Source of the DNA: Homarus americanus
Taxonomy: Eukaryota > Arthropoda > Malacostraca > Decapoda > Nephropidae
Direction of reading: 5' to 3'
Assembly (NCBI RefSeq): GCF_018991925.1
Contig: NW_024732415.1
Span: 1,794,338 to 1,858,337, forward strand
DNA: 64,000 nucleotides
Position 1 is the stretch's first letter; each line of letters starts with the position of its first letter. The position numbers were made by a program, and so were the translations under genes. This document shows positions 49,321-62,111 of the stretch, piece after piece. Below the pieces are notes generated by a model that was not told the origin of the DNA, made no database searches, and saw only the letters and a list, made by a program, of their open reading frames with translations.

Positions 49321-49811
49321 CTAAACTATTAACAAAGAACTATGTTATCTTAGGAGTCAGTGTTATCATAAATGTTCACGGTGGATGATTTTTGAGGTTA
49401 TGATGACACTCGAGTGAATGTTGCAATCGTTGATGTTATAATGTATTAACTGTGCTTCAATAACTATGGTCTCTAAACGGGTATTCCTAGGAAGTGAAAC
49501 AAGACATCCCTTATTAACTAGGGTCAAAGGGTGCTATTGCCAACATTGTCCCTTATGCCTATGAGACCAACTTTCACTTATTCCCTGACGTCGTGATGAT
49601 ATTATTTTTTTTTCTGGGAATTATCTCTCTTGGCTACTATCTCTCAAAGTCACTTGGAGACAGTAAATATCTCTCTCACTCACACGCATACAACACTACA
49701 GTACCATGAGTTTAGCTGTAATGGTGAGTCAGTCTTGATAAACCCTGTGTGGTATTCTTTCCATTTCATTCTGTTTACATCTCTGAGTGACACAGTAGGT
49801 CTTCTTCCTTT

Positions 49812-49816
<5 letters not shown>

Positions 49817-49858
<42 letters not shown>
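49817..49858. repeat. (CT)n microsatellite
   Basis: Pure CT dinucleotides. A shorter one lies at 49985-50004. Confidence 0.95.
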
Positions 49859-49862
<4 letters not shown>

Positions 49863-50047
49863 GATTTCTACGGTAGGCCAAGGCAGCGTGACGGCTAATC
49901 TGCGTCAAGATGATGTAAGAGTAAGCTATCTTCGGTGTTTGGTTTGCTCGTAACACCACGGCCACCGTAACATAGTAACAGCATCTCTCTCTCTCTCTCT
50001 CTGTGTGTGATCAGTTTAAAGCTGTTTCTTTTAGTGGTTTTTTTTTA

Positions 50048-50255
50048 GGGCAAGACCTAGTGAACGGTGCTTAATAACCCTGGTCGTTGAAGCACCTAAA
50101 ACTAGGACCTAGTGAATGATGTTTAATAACCCTGGTAATTGAAGCACCTAAAACTAAGACATGGTGAACGGTGCTTCATAAACCTGGTAATTGAAGCACC
50201 TAAAACTAAGACATGGTGAACGATGCTTCATAACCCTGGGGTAGCTGAAGTACTT
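50048..50255. repeat. 52-bp tandem repeat, four copies
   Basis: Four copies of a 52-bp unit with TTGAAGCACCTAAAACTA, differing by point changes. Confidence 0.9.
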
Positions 50256-50615
50256 GGATGAAGCACACCATCCCCTCCCTCACACAATATTGACACAAGA
50301 CAATCGCTCCACATTCAATTGTATCGTCAAGCTGAGAACATTCACTCCAAGCGTCTGCCTACCTCTCTGCCTACCTGCCTGTGTCTATGTCCCTGTCTGC
50401 CTGTCTGTCTGCTTACCTGCCTGTCTGTCTGTGTGTCTGCATACTTCTCCATGTACTGTCACATACTTAACATACTTTATCATACTTTTGTTTATATTTC
50501 TAAGACTTTCTTCGTGTCTTTTAGATCCCGTATAAGGAGTCTTACTGTCTCAGGTGTGTTTAATGTGAGTTAAGGGAAGAAAGTGATTAGGGAACTGTGC
50601 TACCACGCCCGCTAA

Positions 50616-50617
<2 letters not shown>

Positions 50618-50648
<31 letters not shown>
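50618..50648. repeat. (CA)n microsatellite
   Basis: Short pure CA tract. Confidence 0.9.
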
Positions 50649-50649
<1 letters not shown>

Positions 50650-50760
50650 TGCAGAGAATCAGATCACTAGAGACTTTTACGGTAAAATATTCACCTAAGA
50701 GGAAACTTAAAGGTGTATCTACCTGTCTGTTACATCACGACACGAAGATGGCAACCGTAT

Positions 50761-51126
50761 TAGCCTGAGAATTTAAATAGATACTTGAAAAATATCCTAA
50801 GTGATTAGTTTTATGAAATAAATCCAAGATGCGAACTTAACCTAACCTAACTTGACGTAACGTAACTTAATCTAACCTAACCTAACTGAACCTACTCTAA
50901 CTTTATCTACACTAACCTAACTTGACCTGAGATTCAGCCTCAGTAGAGATTAGCCTGAGAAATCTAACATAGATACTTGAATAGAACTTATCCTAAGTGA
51001 TTAGTTTTATGAAATAAATCCAAGATGCGAACTTAACCTAACCTAACTTGACGTAACGTAACTTAATCTAACCTAACCTAACTGAACCTACTCTAACTTT
51101 ATCTACACTAACCTAACTTGACCTAA
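50761..51126. repeat. 190-bp direct tandem duplication
   Basis: Two copies starting TAGCCTGAGA at 50761 and 50951. Each contains the same string of degenerate CCTAA units, including AACTTGACGTAACGTAACTT. Differences are concentrated in the first 45 bp. Confidence 0.9.
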
Positions 51127-51469
51127 TTGGTGTTAAAGAAATGTTTCTACCTATTTATGAAGCCATTTTGGATGTTAAATTTTATACACAAGAATATAAG
51201 ATAGATTCAGCCTCATATCTTCCCTTACGAGGTTCGAATCTTTGTGTATGTGACTGGCACAACAGAGGCCCGGTCAAGCGAGCAGCGCCTGAACAGAATA
51301 GTGCAGTGACTTTTATCAACTTTCAGACCAGAGGCGTGTTTAACCAGCCTCTTCTCAGGGTTCACCAAGGATTTGATTAACACTATTTGCTATCCTTTCT
51401 GTTCCCGGCGACCTTCTAGAGGAGTGGGGGGGGGGGTGGTGGTGAAGGAGGTTGAAGTTTCTCCAGGAG

Positions 51470-51605
51470 CTGCACCATATATAAGCCCCGTGACGCTCGA
51501 GGAAGACCACATAACTCCTCAGCATACCCCATTGAGAAGAACTCCCTATATTCTTCTCCTCCTTCTTCTACCCACCCCCATCTCGCCCCTCTTCTTGAAA
51601 ACAAG
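51470..51605 (+). promoter_or_regulatory. A4 core promoter and noncoding exon 1
   Basis: TATATAAG at 51478-51485 lies about 40 bp after a G-run. A start near 51509-51520 gives an ATG-free, pyrimidine-rich exon that ends AACAAG at 51605, before the donor GTACGT. It would join the acceptor at 52878 (intron of 1,273 bp). The arrangement matches the other A promoters. Confidence 0.6.
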
Positions 51606-51884
51606 GTACGTAATCTCGACCTATTGTTCTTCATCTCCTAACTGTGAACGGTGTATTGTGAACTCGTTGTCCACTAGTGTCTGGAAAAACATGGCAACAG
51701 GAAATAAATGATGAAGCTGTGTTAGGAAAATTAGTAAAGGGATATTCGTGCTGATGAATGGTGAGGTGAGAGTCGGAGTGTACACAGAGATGAATGAGAG
51801 TTAATGTGTTACGATCAAGTGGTTCTCTTGTTTACAGTAGGGGTGTACACGAGTCCCTTATAGCTGCTGTTGCACTCACTCTCA

Positions 51885-51888
<4 letters not shown>

Positions 51889-51926
<38 letters not shown>

Positions 51927-51937
51927 GTGTGTGTGTA
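51889..51937. repeat. (GT)n in A4 intron 1
   Basis: GT tract with one GC change. The remaining intron (51940-52700) is unique AT-rich sequence without a supported gene. Confidence 0.93.
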
Positions 51938-52702
51938 AGCGTCTATAGGTGCGTACTCAAAATCATTCGACTACAGAAGTAATACTCTTCTTTTTTCACA
52001 TTGGTGTTGTTCAGGTTAACACATATTACCTGGCCCAAACTATAAAATTATTCACTACGGGTGTAAAACTGTTTCGCGCCATCCTCTTAGCCTTGAATCG
52101 TACACCAGGAAGGAGAGATAGATAAGTAGAGAGGAGAGACAGAAATAAGGGTTAGTTTGAGTAGAGAGAGAAATGAGGCCATGAAGATTGTCAGGTATAT
52201 ATCTACTAGGTTCTATGACGTCAATATACATCTTACGAGGGTGTGTCGTAGAGTCTACTGGGAACAAAACGAGAATGAAAACTTTGTGATTGATGTCCAA
52301 TTATTTACTAAGTTCAATCCACATGTGGCGTCCTGAGCAGCCCTCGCAATTCATGCAAGTTGATTGGTTACTGTCTGTTAAGTGAGAAGCGCCACTACGT
52401 CGATAAGTCAAGTTAAAATTATACTAGACTTACTTTTCACTTTGTCACTTAATTTTAGATATTATATCTGAAAGATAATGACGCAGAGAAACTTTAATTA
52501 TTAGAATAAATATGTTGTATTGTGCTCCCATAACCATGTTTCCGATAAACCTGGTTAATTCTAGTGATACGAACAGTATATGGACGAAACATTAACGTCA
52601 GTAACAGTCCACCTCAAGACGAGCACGCCGAGCTCCGTTGGGTCTACCATAAGCTCAGAAACTCAGGTAAAAATATAAATTAGTGAATTGGTAACAACAA
52701 AA

Positions 52703-52878
52703 CCAGGTCAGCGGTTCGCGGCTCATCTGGGCGATAAAGTCCTCTCGGGTCAGCCCACAAAGCATAGAGAAATTGCACAGAGGGAGCGGCGCGTGATTGG
52801 ACTTTATTCCCAAATGAGTTGCCGAGACGCGGGGGTTCCAATCACCGCTGTTCTAACCTGTGGAATTTCTCTTTGCAG
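52703..52878 (+). promoter_or_regulatory. Conserved pre-acceptor intronic block of A4
   Basis: Matches 38585-38760 at all but one or two positions. Sequence to the left is unrelated. Confidence 0.6.
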
Positions 52879-52879
52879 G

Positions 52880-54031
52880 ATGTGGCGTTTGACGGCGACG
52901 CTGCTGGTGGCTGCCCTGGCCTCAGCCTCTCCTCAGGCAGGATACTTGCCTCCTCCACCAGATCCCGTCTGTCCAACTGTCACCTCTGTCGTGTACGACA
53001 CCCGCGTCCAGACCTCCGTCAACGTCCAGACCGTGAATCGAGTTGACACTCAGTACCGGACCACTACACTGTTGAGGCAGCAGGTCGTGCCAACAACCAT
53101 TTATAGCACAAGTGTCAAAGCACAACCCCGTATTGAAACAAGTATCATCCAGCGTACAACCAACGTGGTCAATGACAGAGTCGTGACAAACACTGTGCCA
53201 AGTCCACCTCGTGAGGAGACTCGTTATGTTACCTCAACTCGCGTCGTGCCACAGGTCAGCTACGTCACCCGCACACAGGTACAAACACAGGTAGTACCTG
53301 TGGAGGTGACTCGCACACAGGTGCAGACGGTCAGGCAGCCCGTCACTAACTACCAGACCCAGGTACAGCAACAGACCCGCGTCGTGTCCGTCCCAGGCCG
53401 TGATGTAGTACAGACCCGCGTCCAGACCGTCGTTCAGACCTCCGTCGTCAGTCGTCGGCAACCAGGTAACACTCGCTACGTTACCTCGACGAACGTACAA
53501 CAGGTGGTGCAGACGAGTGTCGTCCGCGGACAGGATGTTGTGAGAACTAGTGTGGTACAGCGCCAGCAGGTCATTCCATACACTTCCGTCAACACGCGTT
53601 ACCAAACTACTTACGTTACTCGCGAACAGGTGGTGACCAGGACCAACGTCGTCACCCAGACACAGGTCCAGACCCAGGTGGTCCCTCAGGAGGTGGTGCG
53701 AACACAGGTGGTGCCCACCACCATCTACACCACCCGTTACGAGACCAGGGTTCAGCCCTTCACTCAGGTACAGACGGTGGTCCAGACCCGGTATGTCACC
53801 CCCGCCCCTGTAGTCCAAACCCAGCAACAAGTGCAGACCTCAGTGGTCCAAGTGCCCGGCCAGGACCGAGTCATCACCCAACAGGTGGTTCGGTCTCAAC
53901 CTCGACAGGAAGTGGTCTACCAGACCGTCAACCAACCACGACAGGTGACCGTCACACAGACCATCACCGCCACCTGTGGCCAGACCAGATACAACTACCA
54001 GCAGCCAGCCAAGCCGTTCAACTTCAGCTAA
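52880..54031 (+). CDS. A4: secreted two-cysteine V/T/Q/Y/R-rich repeat protein, type A
   Basis: A 383-residue protein with the common signal peptide, Cys31, Cys366 and the same core length as A1 and A3. The start at 52880 follows the acceptor at 52878. A longer in-frame extension to 52688 crosses the branch site and is rejected. Residues about 53-86 are replaced by a divergent block (including RVDTQYRTTTLLR and STSVKAQPRIETSI), after which the sequence is nearly that of A3. The tail is the exception in the family: TRYNY instead of TGYNY and an end at FNFS without a terminal Gly. B4 follows 359 bp downstream. Function unknown. Confidence 0.88.
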   Translation: MWRLTATLLVAALASASPQAGYLPPPPDPVCPTVTSVVYDTRVQTSVNVQTVNRVDTQYRTTTLLRQQVVPTTIYSTSVKAQPRIETSIIQRTTNVVNDRVVTNTVPSPPREETRYVTSTRVVPQVSYVTRTQVQTQVVPVEVTRTQVQTVRQPVTNYQTQVQQQTRVVSVPGRDVVQTRVQTVVQTSVVSRRQPGNTRYVTSTNVQQVVQTSVVRGQDVVRTSVVQRQQVIPYTSVNTRYQTTYVTREQVVTRTNVVTQTQVQTQVVPQEVVRTQVVPTTIYTTRYETRVQPFTQVQTVVQTRYVTPAPVVQTQQQVQTSVVQVPGQDRVITQQVVRSQPRQEVVYQTVNQPRQVTVTQTITATCGQTRYNYQQPAKPFNFS

Positions 54032-54279
54032 GAAACGTCTTCGTAGTACAAGAACTTTTAGGTTTCAGACATAATTGAACTTACAACATTGCTAATATAA
54101 CATGAGGATTATTATTTAATTTCAGTTTATGTACTACAGCAGCATTGTGTTAACATTGTGTTCTTTATACACAACACAGAAATATGATATTTATGTAAAT
54201 GAAGAAATACACAAAAAATAATATTCTCTGTTTCATTTCCAATATTATAATTCATAGTCTTGCAAAAAGATTTTCTCAA

Positions 54280-54389
54280 GTAAGTATTCAGATAATAGCA
54301 TTGTTACTTAAAAATATATGAATATAATATTCATATTTACATGTAACTTTTAGATTTCATGCAACACTAAATTAATGTTTCTCACACAG
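54280..54389 (+). other. Candidate 110-bp intron in the A4-B4 gap
   Basis: Donor GTAAGTAT at 54280, 249 nt after the A4 stop, pairs with the acceptor TTTCTCACACAG ending at 54389, one base before the B4 ATG. Confidence 0.55.
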
Positions 54390-54390
54390 G

Positions 54391-55596
54391 ATGAAGTTAC
54401 TGGTGTTGTCCCTGCTGGTGGGGTGCTCGCTGGGGGCGTCCCTCGACCGTCAGCAGCGTCAGGTGCTTGGTAACAGAGTGTCCCTGCAGTCATCCTTAGG
54501 AGGGTACCTGCCGCCCCGCCCTGAGCCATGTCAGCCCTCCACCATCTACCGCACACAGACCCAGTACTCCACCCAGGTCATCCCCTCCACCGTCTACAAC
54601 AACGACGTACAATACGTCACCCAGACGTCCGTCCGCACACAGCAGGTATACACCACTGTGTACTCTGAGGTGGTCCGCACCCAGGTGGTGCCCTCCGTCC
54701 AGTACCAGACAGTGACTGTGACCCGCACCGAGCAGAACGTCCGCACACAGGTCGTCACTCTGCCACCACAAGTCAACTACGTCACACGTACACAACAAGC
54801 TGTGACGACACAGGTACAGTACCAGACCAGATACTCCACCAGCATCCTGCAGGTCCCAACAACTGTTGTCAGGAATGTTGTTTCTACACAGGTGGTTCCT
54901 CAGCAGGTGGTGAGCACCGTCTACCAGACACAGTTTGTCACCAGGACCCAACAGCTACCTGGACAGACCCGTACCGTGGACAGTACTCAGTACAGCACCA
55001 TTTACTCCACCGTGGTAGTACCTGGCCAGGACGTGGTAAAAACACAAAATGTTGTGAGGACCAACGTCATCACCCAGACCGTCACACAGCCAGGCCAGAC
55101 CCAGGTCATCACCTCCACCAATGTGGTTCCCGTCACCACTACCATCTTCTCCGAGGTGGTGGTCACCAACACCCAGACACAGTACGTGACGCGCACCCAG
55201 GTACAGCAGCAGGTGACCACCGTCTACCGCACACAGCAGGTGCCACAGTACGTCACCAGGACCGTCACCGTCCCCCAGCAGGTGGTGAGCACTCAGGTGT
55301 CAACACAGGTGGTGCCCACAACCATCTACAGCCAACAGGTGGTACCAACTGTGGTCAACCTGCCCGCCGAGACCAGGTACACCACAGTGTACCGCACCTC
55401 CGTCCGCACCCAGCAGTTACCGGGTCAGACCCGCACCGAGTACCAGACCAGCGTGGTCTACAGGACCAACTACGTCACCTCCACAGTGTTCAACCAGCAG
55501 TACAACACCGTGACGGCCACCAGCACCTACCAGCCAGACTGTAACACCGGCTACAACTACCCCTCGCCCTCCCGAGGCTTCAACCCCTTGGGCTAA
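54391..55596 (+). CDS. B4: secreted two-cysteine V/T/Q/Y/R-rich repeat protein, type B
   Basis: A 401-residue protein. Signal peptide MKLLVLSLLVGCSLGAS, then LDRQQRQ, where only the minimal R-x-x-R furin pattern remains (residues 20-23). GGYLPPRPEP, Cys47, a 336-residue cysteine-free core, Cys384, GYNY and a tail ending FNPLG with a bare Gly. Residues 34-47 match B3, while the signal peptide and the stretch to residue 32 are only similar. The core 54541-55560 differs from B3 by about two base changes that I can find (CGT to AGT in VDSTQ and one silent C to T). Polyadenylation signal at 55716. Confidence 0.88.
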   Translation: MKLLVLSLLVGCSLGASLDRQQRQVLGNRVSLQSSLGGYLPPRPEPCQPSTIYRTQTQYSTQVIPSTVYNNDVQYVTQTSVRTQQVYTTVYSEVVRTQVVPSVQYQTVTVTRTEQNVRTQVVTLPPQVNYVTRTQQAVTTQVQYQTRYSTSILQVPTTVVRNVVSTQVVPQQVVSTVYQTQFVTRTQQLPGQTRTVDSTQYSTIYSTVVVPGQDVVKTQNVVRTNVITQTVTQPGQTQVITSTNVVPVTTTIFSEVVVTNTQTQYVTRTQVQQQVTTVYRTQQVPQYVTRTVTVPQQVVSTQVSTQVVPTTIYSQQVVPTVVNLPAETRYTTVYRTSVRTQQLPGQTRTEYQTSVVYRTNYVTSTVFNQQYNTVTATSTYQPDCNTGYNYPSPSRGFNPLG

Positions 55597-55715
55597 CTCA
55601 AGACTCCTGGAGGTGAAGGTGGTACTCCCCTAAGAAACTGTCTCTCCATCACCTACAGTATATGATCACCTTCCTAGTGTCTAAGAGAACTAATTTTGTA
55701 CACCTTCCTGTAGTC

Positions 55716-55721
55716 AATAAA
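55716..55721 (+). terminator. B4 polyadenylation signal AATAAA
   Basis: AATAAA 120 nt after the B4 stop. Confidence 0.65.
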
Positions 55722-55949
55722 ACTACTGAGAAAACTAAGTATGGACTCAGTTTGCTGTTGACTGTGCATGTCCAGATACAAGTCTAGAATATATTAGTAA
55801 AAACACTGTGCATATCTTCCTACAGACAGACAGAACCATCCCCGTCATGTCTCTTTAATAGTATTTATGACTGCATTTGTCTTGAAGAAAATATTTATAT
55901 ATTCATCCAGTCTGTAAGTCTTTATTTAACCTGACGTCTTTCCTTATCA

Positions 55950-56555
55950 CTTAAACACACCTGTTGTTAACGCCACCTTAAAAACACCTGTTGTTAACGC
56001 CACCTTAAACACACCTGTTGTTAACGCCACCTTAAACACACCTGTTGTTAACGTTTCATTAAACATCAACAACGTCACACAACAAGCATCACATAACATC
56101 GTAACACCACAGAGCGGCATATAACACCACATAGCATCACACGTAACATAACATCACATCACATCACATAACATAACGTCAGATAACATGACATAACTTC
56201 ATATATCCCATAACGCCCCATAATATCCATAATATAACGTCACATTGCATTGCATAACGTCAAATAGCATCACATAACGTCAAATAGCATCACATAACAT
56301 CACATAACGCCAAACAGCAATCAATAACATCACATATCGTCAAATAGCATCACATAACGTTAAATAGCATCACATAACGTCAAATAGCAATCACATAACA
56401 CCACATAACGTCAAATAGCATCACATATCGTCAAATAGCAATCATATAACATCACATATCGTCAAATAACTTCAAATAACATCACATAATATCAGATAAC
56501 ACCACATAACGTCAAATAGCATCACATAACATCAAATAGCATCACATCTTTCACA
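55950..56555. repeat. 27-bp repeat and degenerate 20-bp ATAACGTCAAATAGCATC array
   Basis: Four copies of a 27-bp unit with CACCTGTTGTTAACGCC at 55950-56055, then at 56100-56555 a loose array of CATAACGTCAAATAGCATCA-like units with many variants. Confidence 0.88.
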
Positions 56556-56624
56556 GGGAGGCTGACAAGTGACCAAGTCTCCATCAGTAACTGACTTATC
56601 TTGGAGTGAAGAGACTTTTATTCT

Positions 56625-56830
56625 GTGACCTTTGACCTGTCAGAGGCACAACAGGATGTCAGGGGAGACTGTCAGGTCCTATTACAATGTCTCGTAGTCT
56701 GTCAGCGGTACAAGATCATGTCAGGGGAACTGTCAGAAGTGGCAGTGAGCCTCAAGTCTGTCAGGTATATATACGATGTCTTGTATGTCAGCGGTACAAG
56801 ATCATGTCAGGGGAACTGTCAGATTATACA
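56625..56830. repeat. Degenerate repeat with CAGGGGAACTGTCAG
   Basis: Three or four diverged copies. The part with CAGCGGTACAAGATCATGTC occurs twice, exactly, about 90 bp apart. Confidence 0.7.
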
Positions 56831-57223
56831 CATGTTAGCCATAAATTCTACCACATAAATAATAAATTTTATAACTTGACGTAATTATTTAGTGAAGAAA
56901 CCAGTATTATTATAATGAGCTTCTGGTATTATAGTTATTGATGTCTTATAAAAACTAATTAAACAAAGAAAATTTAGAATATTTATTACCTTAAGATATA
57001 CTGTATATAAATAGCGGTATATTGGCCATCAGAAATCTAAACCAATTTATATACTGTATACTAATAATTAATATATATTTAACATGGCTATATAAAGTTA
57101 TTTAAATGCCAAGTAGTGATCCATATATATAGCCATTTGTATATATAACTTTATACCTTGTAGAAAACTAATGACTTGTTTATATGTTATTTGCCTCGTC
57201 TCGTCAGCCCTCGTCTTCGTAAA

Positions 57224-57420
57224 CAAGCACACACACAAACATCAACAAACCAAAACAAACAAAAATCAGCATACATACACAACAAACTATATCAAACAAA
57301 CAAACAAACAAACAAACAAACATACTCACACTACAACAAACAAAAAACAGAAAATAACAAAACATCTACAAACATCAACACACATACACAAACACCAACA
57401 AACAAACAAGACTCATAAAC
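57224..57420. repeat. CAAA-rich simple repeat
   Basis: (CAAA)n around 57293-57322 within a longer CA/AAC-rich stretch. Confidence 0.85.
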
Positions 57421-57509
57421 AGGTCCTTGGCAACTCACCTAACATTGCATCATCAATTAGTCAAGAAGAACTTTCCCATCTTGGAGAAAATCATCAATGT
57501 TTTATGACG

Positions 57510-59815
57510 TGCTTGTGGGTTTACGCGTGAGAGATAGAGATAGTAAGAGACGTGTCAAAGAGACAAATGAGGACGTGTTAGTGAGAGATAATTGAGACGT
57601 GTAGAGATAGTGAGACGTGTGAGAGACAGTGAGACGTGTGTGAGAGATAGTGAGACGTGTGTGAGACAGTGAGACGTGTGTGAGAGATAGTGAGACATTT
57701 GTGAGACAGTGAGACGTGTGTGAGAGATAGTGGAACGTTTGTGAGACAGTGAAGACGTGTGAGAGATAGTGAGATGAGATAGTGAGACGTGTGTGTGTGA
57801 GATAGTGTGTGTGAGAGATAGTGAGACGTGTGTGTGAGACATGGTGAGACGTGTGTGAGACAGTGAGACGTGTGAGACGTGTGTGAGGAAATTGAGACGT
57901 GTGTGAGACAATGAGACGTGTGTGAGAGATAGTAAGACGTTTGTGAGAGACAGTGAGACGTGTGTGAGATAGAGTGAGACGTGTGAGAGACAGTGAGACG
58001 TGTGTGAATGGGAAGTGAGACGTGTGGTGAGAGATAGTGAGACGTGGAGAGAGCGAGTGAGACGTAGAGACCCGGTGAGAGAGAAGTGAGACGTGTGAGA
58101 GATGAGACGAGTGAGATAGTGTGTGAGAGCCTAGTGAGACGTGTGTAGAGATAGTGAGACGTGTGAGATAGTGAGAAGATAGTGAGACGTGTGAGAGAGA
58201 CAATGAGACGTGTGTAGGAGATAGTGAGACAGTGAGACGTGAGTGTGAGACAATGAGACGTGAGACAATGAGACGTGGTGAGAGGGGAATGTGTGAGAGC
58301 TAGTGAGACGTGTGTGAGAGATAGTGAGATGTGAAAGCAGTGAGACGTGTGAGAGGATTGCAGAGACGTGTGTGAGACAGTGTGAGATAGTGAGACGTGA
58401 GACAGTGAGACAGTGAGACGTGTGAGACAGTGAGACGGCGAGAGACAGTGGACGTGTGAGAGATAGTGAGATGAGACAGGAGATGATGTGGACGTGTGTG
58501 TGAGATGGTGAGACGTGTGAGAGACAGTGGGGCAGTGTGAGAGACGTGTGAGAGATGGTGAGACGATGTGAGAGACAGTGAGCGTGTGAGAGCTAGTGAG
58601 ACGTGTGAGAGATAGTGAGGACGTGTGAGAGACAGTGAGACGTGTGGAGCGAACAAGGACGTGTGAGGAGATGAGGACGTGTGAGGAGACAGTGAGACGT
58701 GTGAGAGAGTGAGACAGTGAGACGTGTGAGAGACAGTGAGACGTGTGAGAGACAGTGGGACGTGTGAGAGAGAGTGAAGGAGTGAGACAGTGAGACGTGT
58801 GTGAGACAGTGAGACGTGTGAGAGACAGTGAGACGTGTGAGAGATAGTGAGACGTGTGAGAGAGACAGTGAGACGTGTGTGAGGAGATAGTGGGACGTGT
58901 GAGAGACAGTGAGACGTGAGACGTGTGTGAGACATAGTGAGACGAGAGACAGGAGACGATGGTGGAGGAATGAGACGTGTGTGCTGAGAGAGATGGAGAC
59001 AGTGAGGACAGTGAGAGTGAGAGATGAAGTGGGACGTGAGAGTGTGAGATGTGTGAGACAGTGAAGACGTGTGTGAGACAGTGAGACGTGTGAGAGAGAT
59101 GGGAGACGTATGGTGAGCGCAGGACAGACAGGACGTGTGTGAGATAGTGAGACGTGTGAGGATAGTGAAGGACGTGTGAGGGGAGACAGTGGAGACGTGT
59201 GTGAGATATTGAGAGATAGTGAGATGGTGGGGACGTGTGAGAGATAAGAGATGTGAGAGACAGTGAGACGTGTGTGAGATAATGAGATAGTGAGTGAGAG
59301 GAGACGTGTGAGACAATGAGACGTGTGTGAGATAATTGAGATTGTGTGTGAGACAGTGAGACGTGTGTGAGAGTCAAGTGAGACGGGTGTAAGCCAGAGA
59401 GAGATAGTGAGACGTGTGAGAGACAGTGGAGATGTGAGACAGTGAGACGTGTGTGGGAACAGTGAGACGTGTGTGAGAGATAGTGAGACGTTTGTGAAGA
59501 TAGTGAGACGATGTGGGAGACAGTGAGACGTGTGTGAGATAGTGAGACGTGTGAAGACAGTGAGACGTGTGAGAGACAGTGGGAAGACGTGTGAGACAGT
59601 GAGACGTGTGTGAGAGAGTGAGACGTGTGTGAGATAGAGGTGTGAGAGACAGTGAGACGTGTGTGAGATAATGAGACGTGTGAGATAGTGGAGATGTGAG
59701 AGAGGAGACGTGACAGTGAGAACAGGAGAGTGAGATGACGAGACGTGTGAGAGCTAGTGAGACGTGTGAGAGACAGTGAGACGTGTGTGAGACAATGAGA
59801 CGTGTGAGAGATAGT
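57510..59815. repeat. 2.3-kb GTGAGACGTGTGTGAGAGATA minisatellite-like array
   Basis: About 100 irregular units of 18-27 bp built from GTGAGACGTGTG and GAGAGATAGT. It is the largest array in the window. The long minus-strand frame (817 codons, Ser/His/Thr/Leu) is only the repeat read through, because the unit has no minus-strand stops. Interior units have many short indels. Confidence 0.95.
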
Positions 59816-59899
59816 GAAAAAAGTTTGAAATAATAAGAGACGTAATAGAAATAGTGACAGACGTGAGAGATGGTGGGAGACGTACGAGAAACAGAGAGA

Positions 59900-62110
59900 T
59901 GTACCAAGAGACAAAGTATACACAGGTTTATTGTAAGTGAATAATGTGTTACTGTAATTACTGCCACGGAACTTCTTATTGCCAAGTACATTTAGTTTGC
60001 ACTGCGCTGTTCTTGACAAATCTTGCCTCACTTGAATCGGTAGACAGAAGGCTGCCGAAACTGTTAATGTGGTGTTTTTGTTGGTTATCTCTCACCAGTT
60101 CAGTTTCATTCACATTTAGGATTAAATTTACACATATACAGTGGAAGGGTTTCACAGGCAACCGAGGTCTTTTATATATGGAAAAAATACTACATCGTGG
60201 TGTGCTGCGGATTTTAATTAAAATCATATAGTTCAGACTATTCTAAGTCACTTTTCTTCTATGGCACTTCCGTCGGAAACGAACGGTTACCGAAATATTG
60301 CGCGATTTAGGCTGCGATAGGGCCCATTTATGCAAATTAACCTAAGTGGGAGGTAATCGTCCGTGTAGTAGGAATTAACGATCTTTCTAATTACCTCATC
60401 TAACATACACGTTACACGAGACCACTTTCTTAAACATGAAAAATATAGTGTCAAAATCTTTCCTTTTGGTAAAATACAAAACATCACCAAATGTCATTGA
60501 ATGTTATTTAACAAAACTCATTTCACAGTTACTTTACTGTAGACTATGGGTGTGATAACATAAAAAGGAAATTATGGCCATAAATGTATTAATAAACAGA
60601 AACAGTCATAAGAAGAAAAAAATTTATATATTATTATGAGATAAATGTTACTATTACTGCTAAATAACTACTAAAAACACTTACAATGATTACTGACGGT
60701 TAATATTCGTCCATTGGCTATCCACAGGTTTCCAATTTTCAATATTACAGACACAAAGACTTAAAACACAATCATTAGACTTATTATTTATTTCTGGTGC
60801 AAATAAATATTAATGGAGTTTTTTCACAAATTTTCTAAAAGCAAATTTCTATCCACACCATTACCAGTCACTTCTCTCTCCTCTCTTCAAGTATCGTCAT
60901 TTTCTTTTACCATTTTCCTTAGAATTAAAATTTTTCTGAACGTATCCTGTCACACACTATTGATGCGGAATAAACTCTCCGGTTTTCTGATGTTTTTTTT
61001 TTCCACTAATTGTCTTTCCACCCGACAAAAAAACATTCGCTCACACCAACTGTTTCATCTTGGTGTGAGCTGGTCAAGTCAAGATCCATAGTCATGAGGA
61101 TAGTTATATTAATTAAAATATCCAGCAACGTAAAATAACTCAGTTTTATTGTTAAAATATTCAAAGTTATAAATTTTAATATGTTGCTTAAGTGGATATA
61201 CTGTATTTTTAGTGATATTTTTTTCCCTTACAATAGTAGCGCCAACTAGGACTGCAATTGACTAATGGGGAATGACTGGCGGGTTGGTTCTCTTATGAAT
61301 ATATTACAAGGCGCTCAGAAAAAAATTACCATCTTACGACAATTTATGTTAGAACAGGTCACAAAAAGAGCTATTGTGACGCCGCCTTAAAGCTATCTAT
61401 TGACTCGTCAGAAAAGTAATCTATATATTTAAAACCTATATATTTCTCCGAGAATATTAATTCATTTATTTTAATGGCTATTTATTATTATTTAAAACAT
61501 TTGTCGTGTCATTTATTTTGTATTGTTGGAATCAATTTAAGTCTGTTATTTATTATAGAAGGCACATCATTGAAACATGCATGATACCATAACTAGGGCA
61601 CCTGTGGTTGTCTGTCCATTGTATTTAATGAAACTGAGCACATAAATATTAGTATTGTTAACTAAACATAAAGGCTTGTACACAAACACTATTATAGGTA
61701 CATCCAGTCATTTATATTTACCGCGCTCCTGAAGAAACGTGTGACTACTTTTTTTAACAATGCCTTAATGCGCTGCGACAAGTAGTACTACCGCCGCCAA
61801 ATAAATTTCTCGAGATATAGAAATTGGTTGGGTTTAAACCTGTAATTGTTGAAATATTTATTCGATTTAGAATTTTTACAGTGTGTCGAATTTATCTTTA
61901 AGGTTAAATGCCTATGCCTCGTACCCCGTGGCGGAGGAACACTGATACACGGGGGAAGGAACACTGGAGACCTGTAGGAGCTGGTCGAGCAACACGCATT
62001 ATTTTCTTGTTTATTTTTGCCCTTAGTTATAAGGTAAGGCCAATTGAATGTTTATAAACAAAGTACAAGTTTAAACAAAGTCAAAAATCATTTTTTATTG
62101 TGATATAAAC
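59900..62110. other. No gene seen; AT-rich unique sequence
   Basis: Long unique AT-rich stretch, largely free of simple repeats. Short ORFs at 59944-60231 and 60813-61091 show no family feature that I recognise, and I see no well-paired splice sites. Confidence 0.4.
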
Positions 62111-62111
62111 A

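Noticed and set aside
57578..60031. 817-codon minus-strand ORF
   Set aside because: It is a read-through of a tandem array with Ser/His/Thr/Leu repeats, with no start or splice evidence and an irregular unit.
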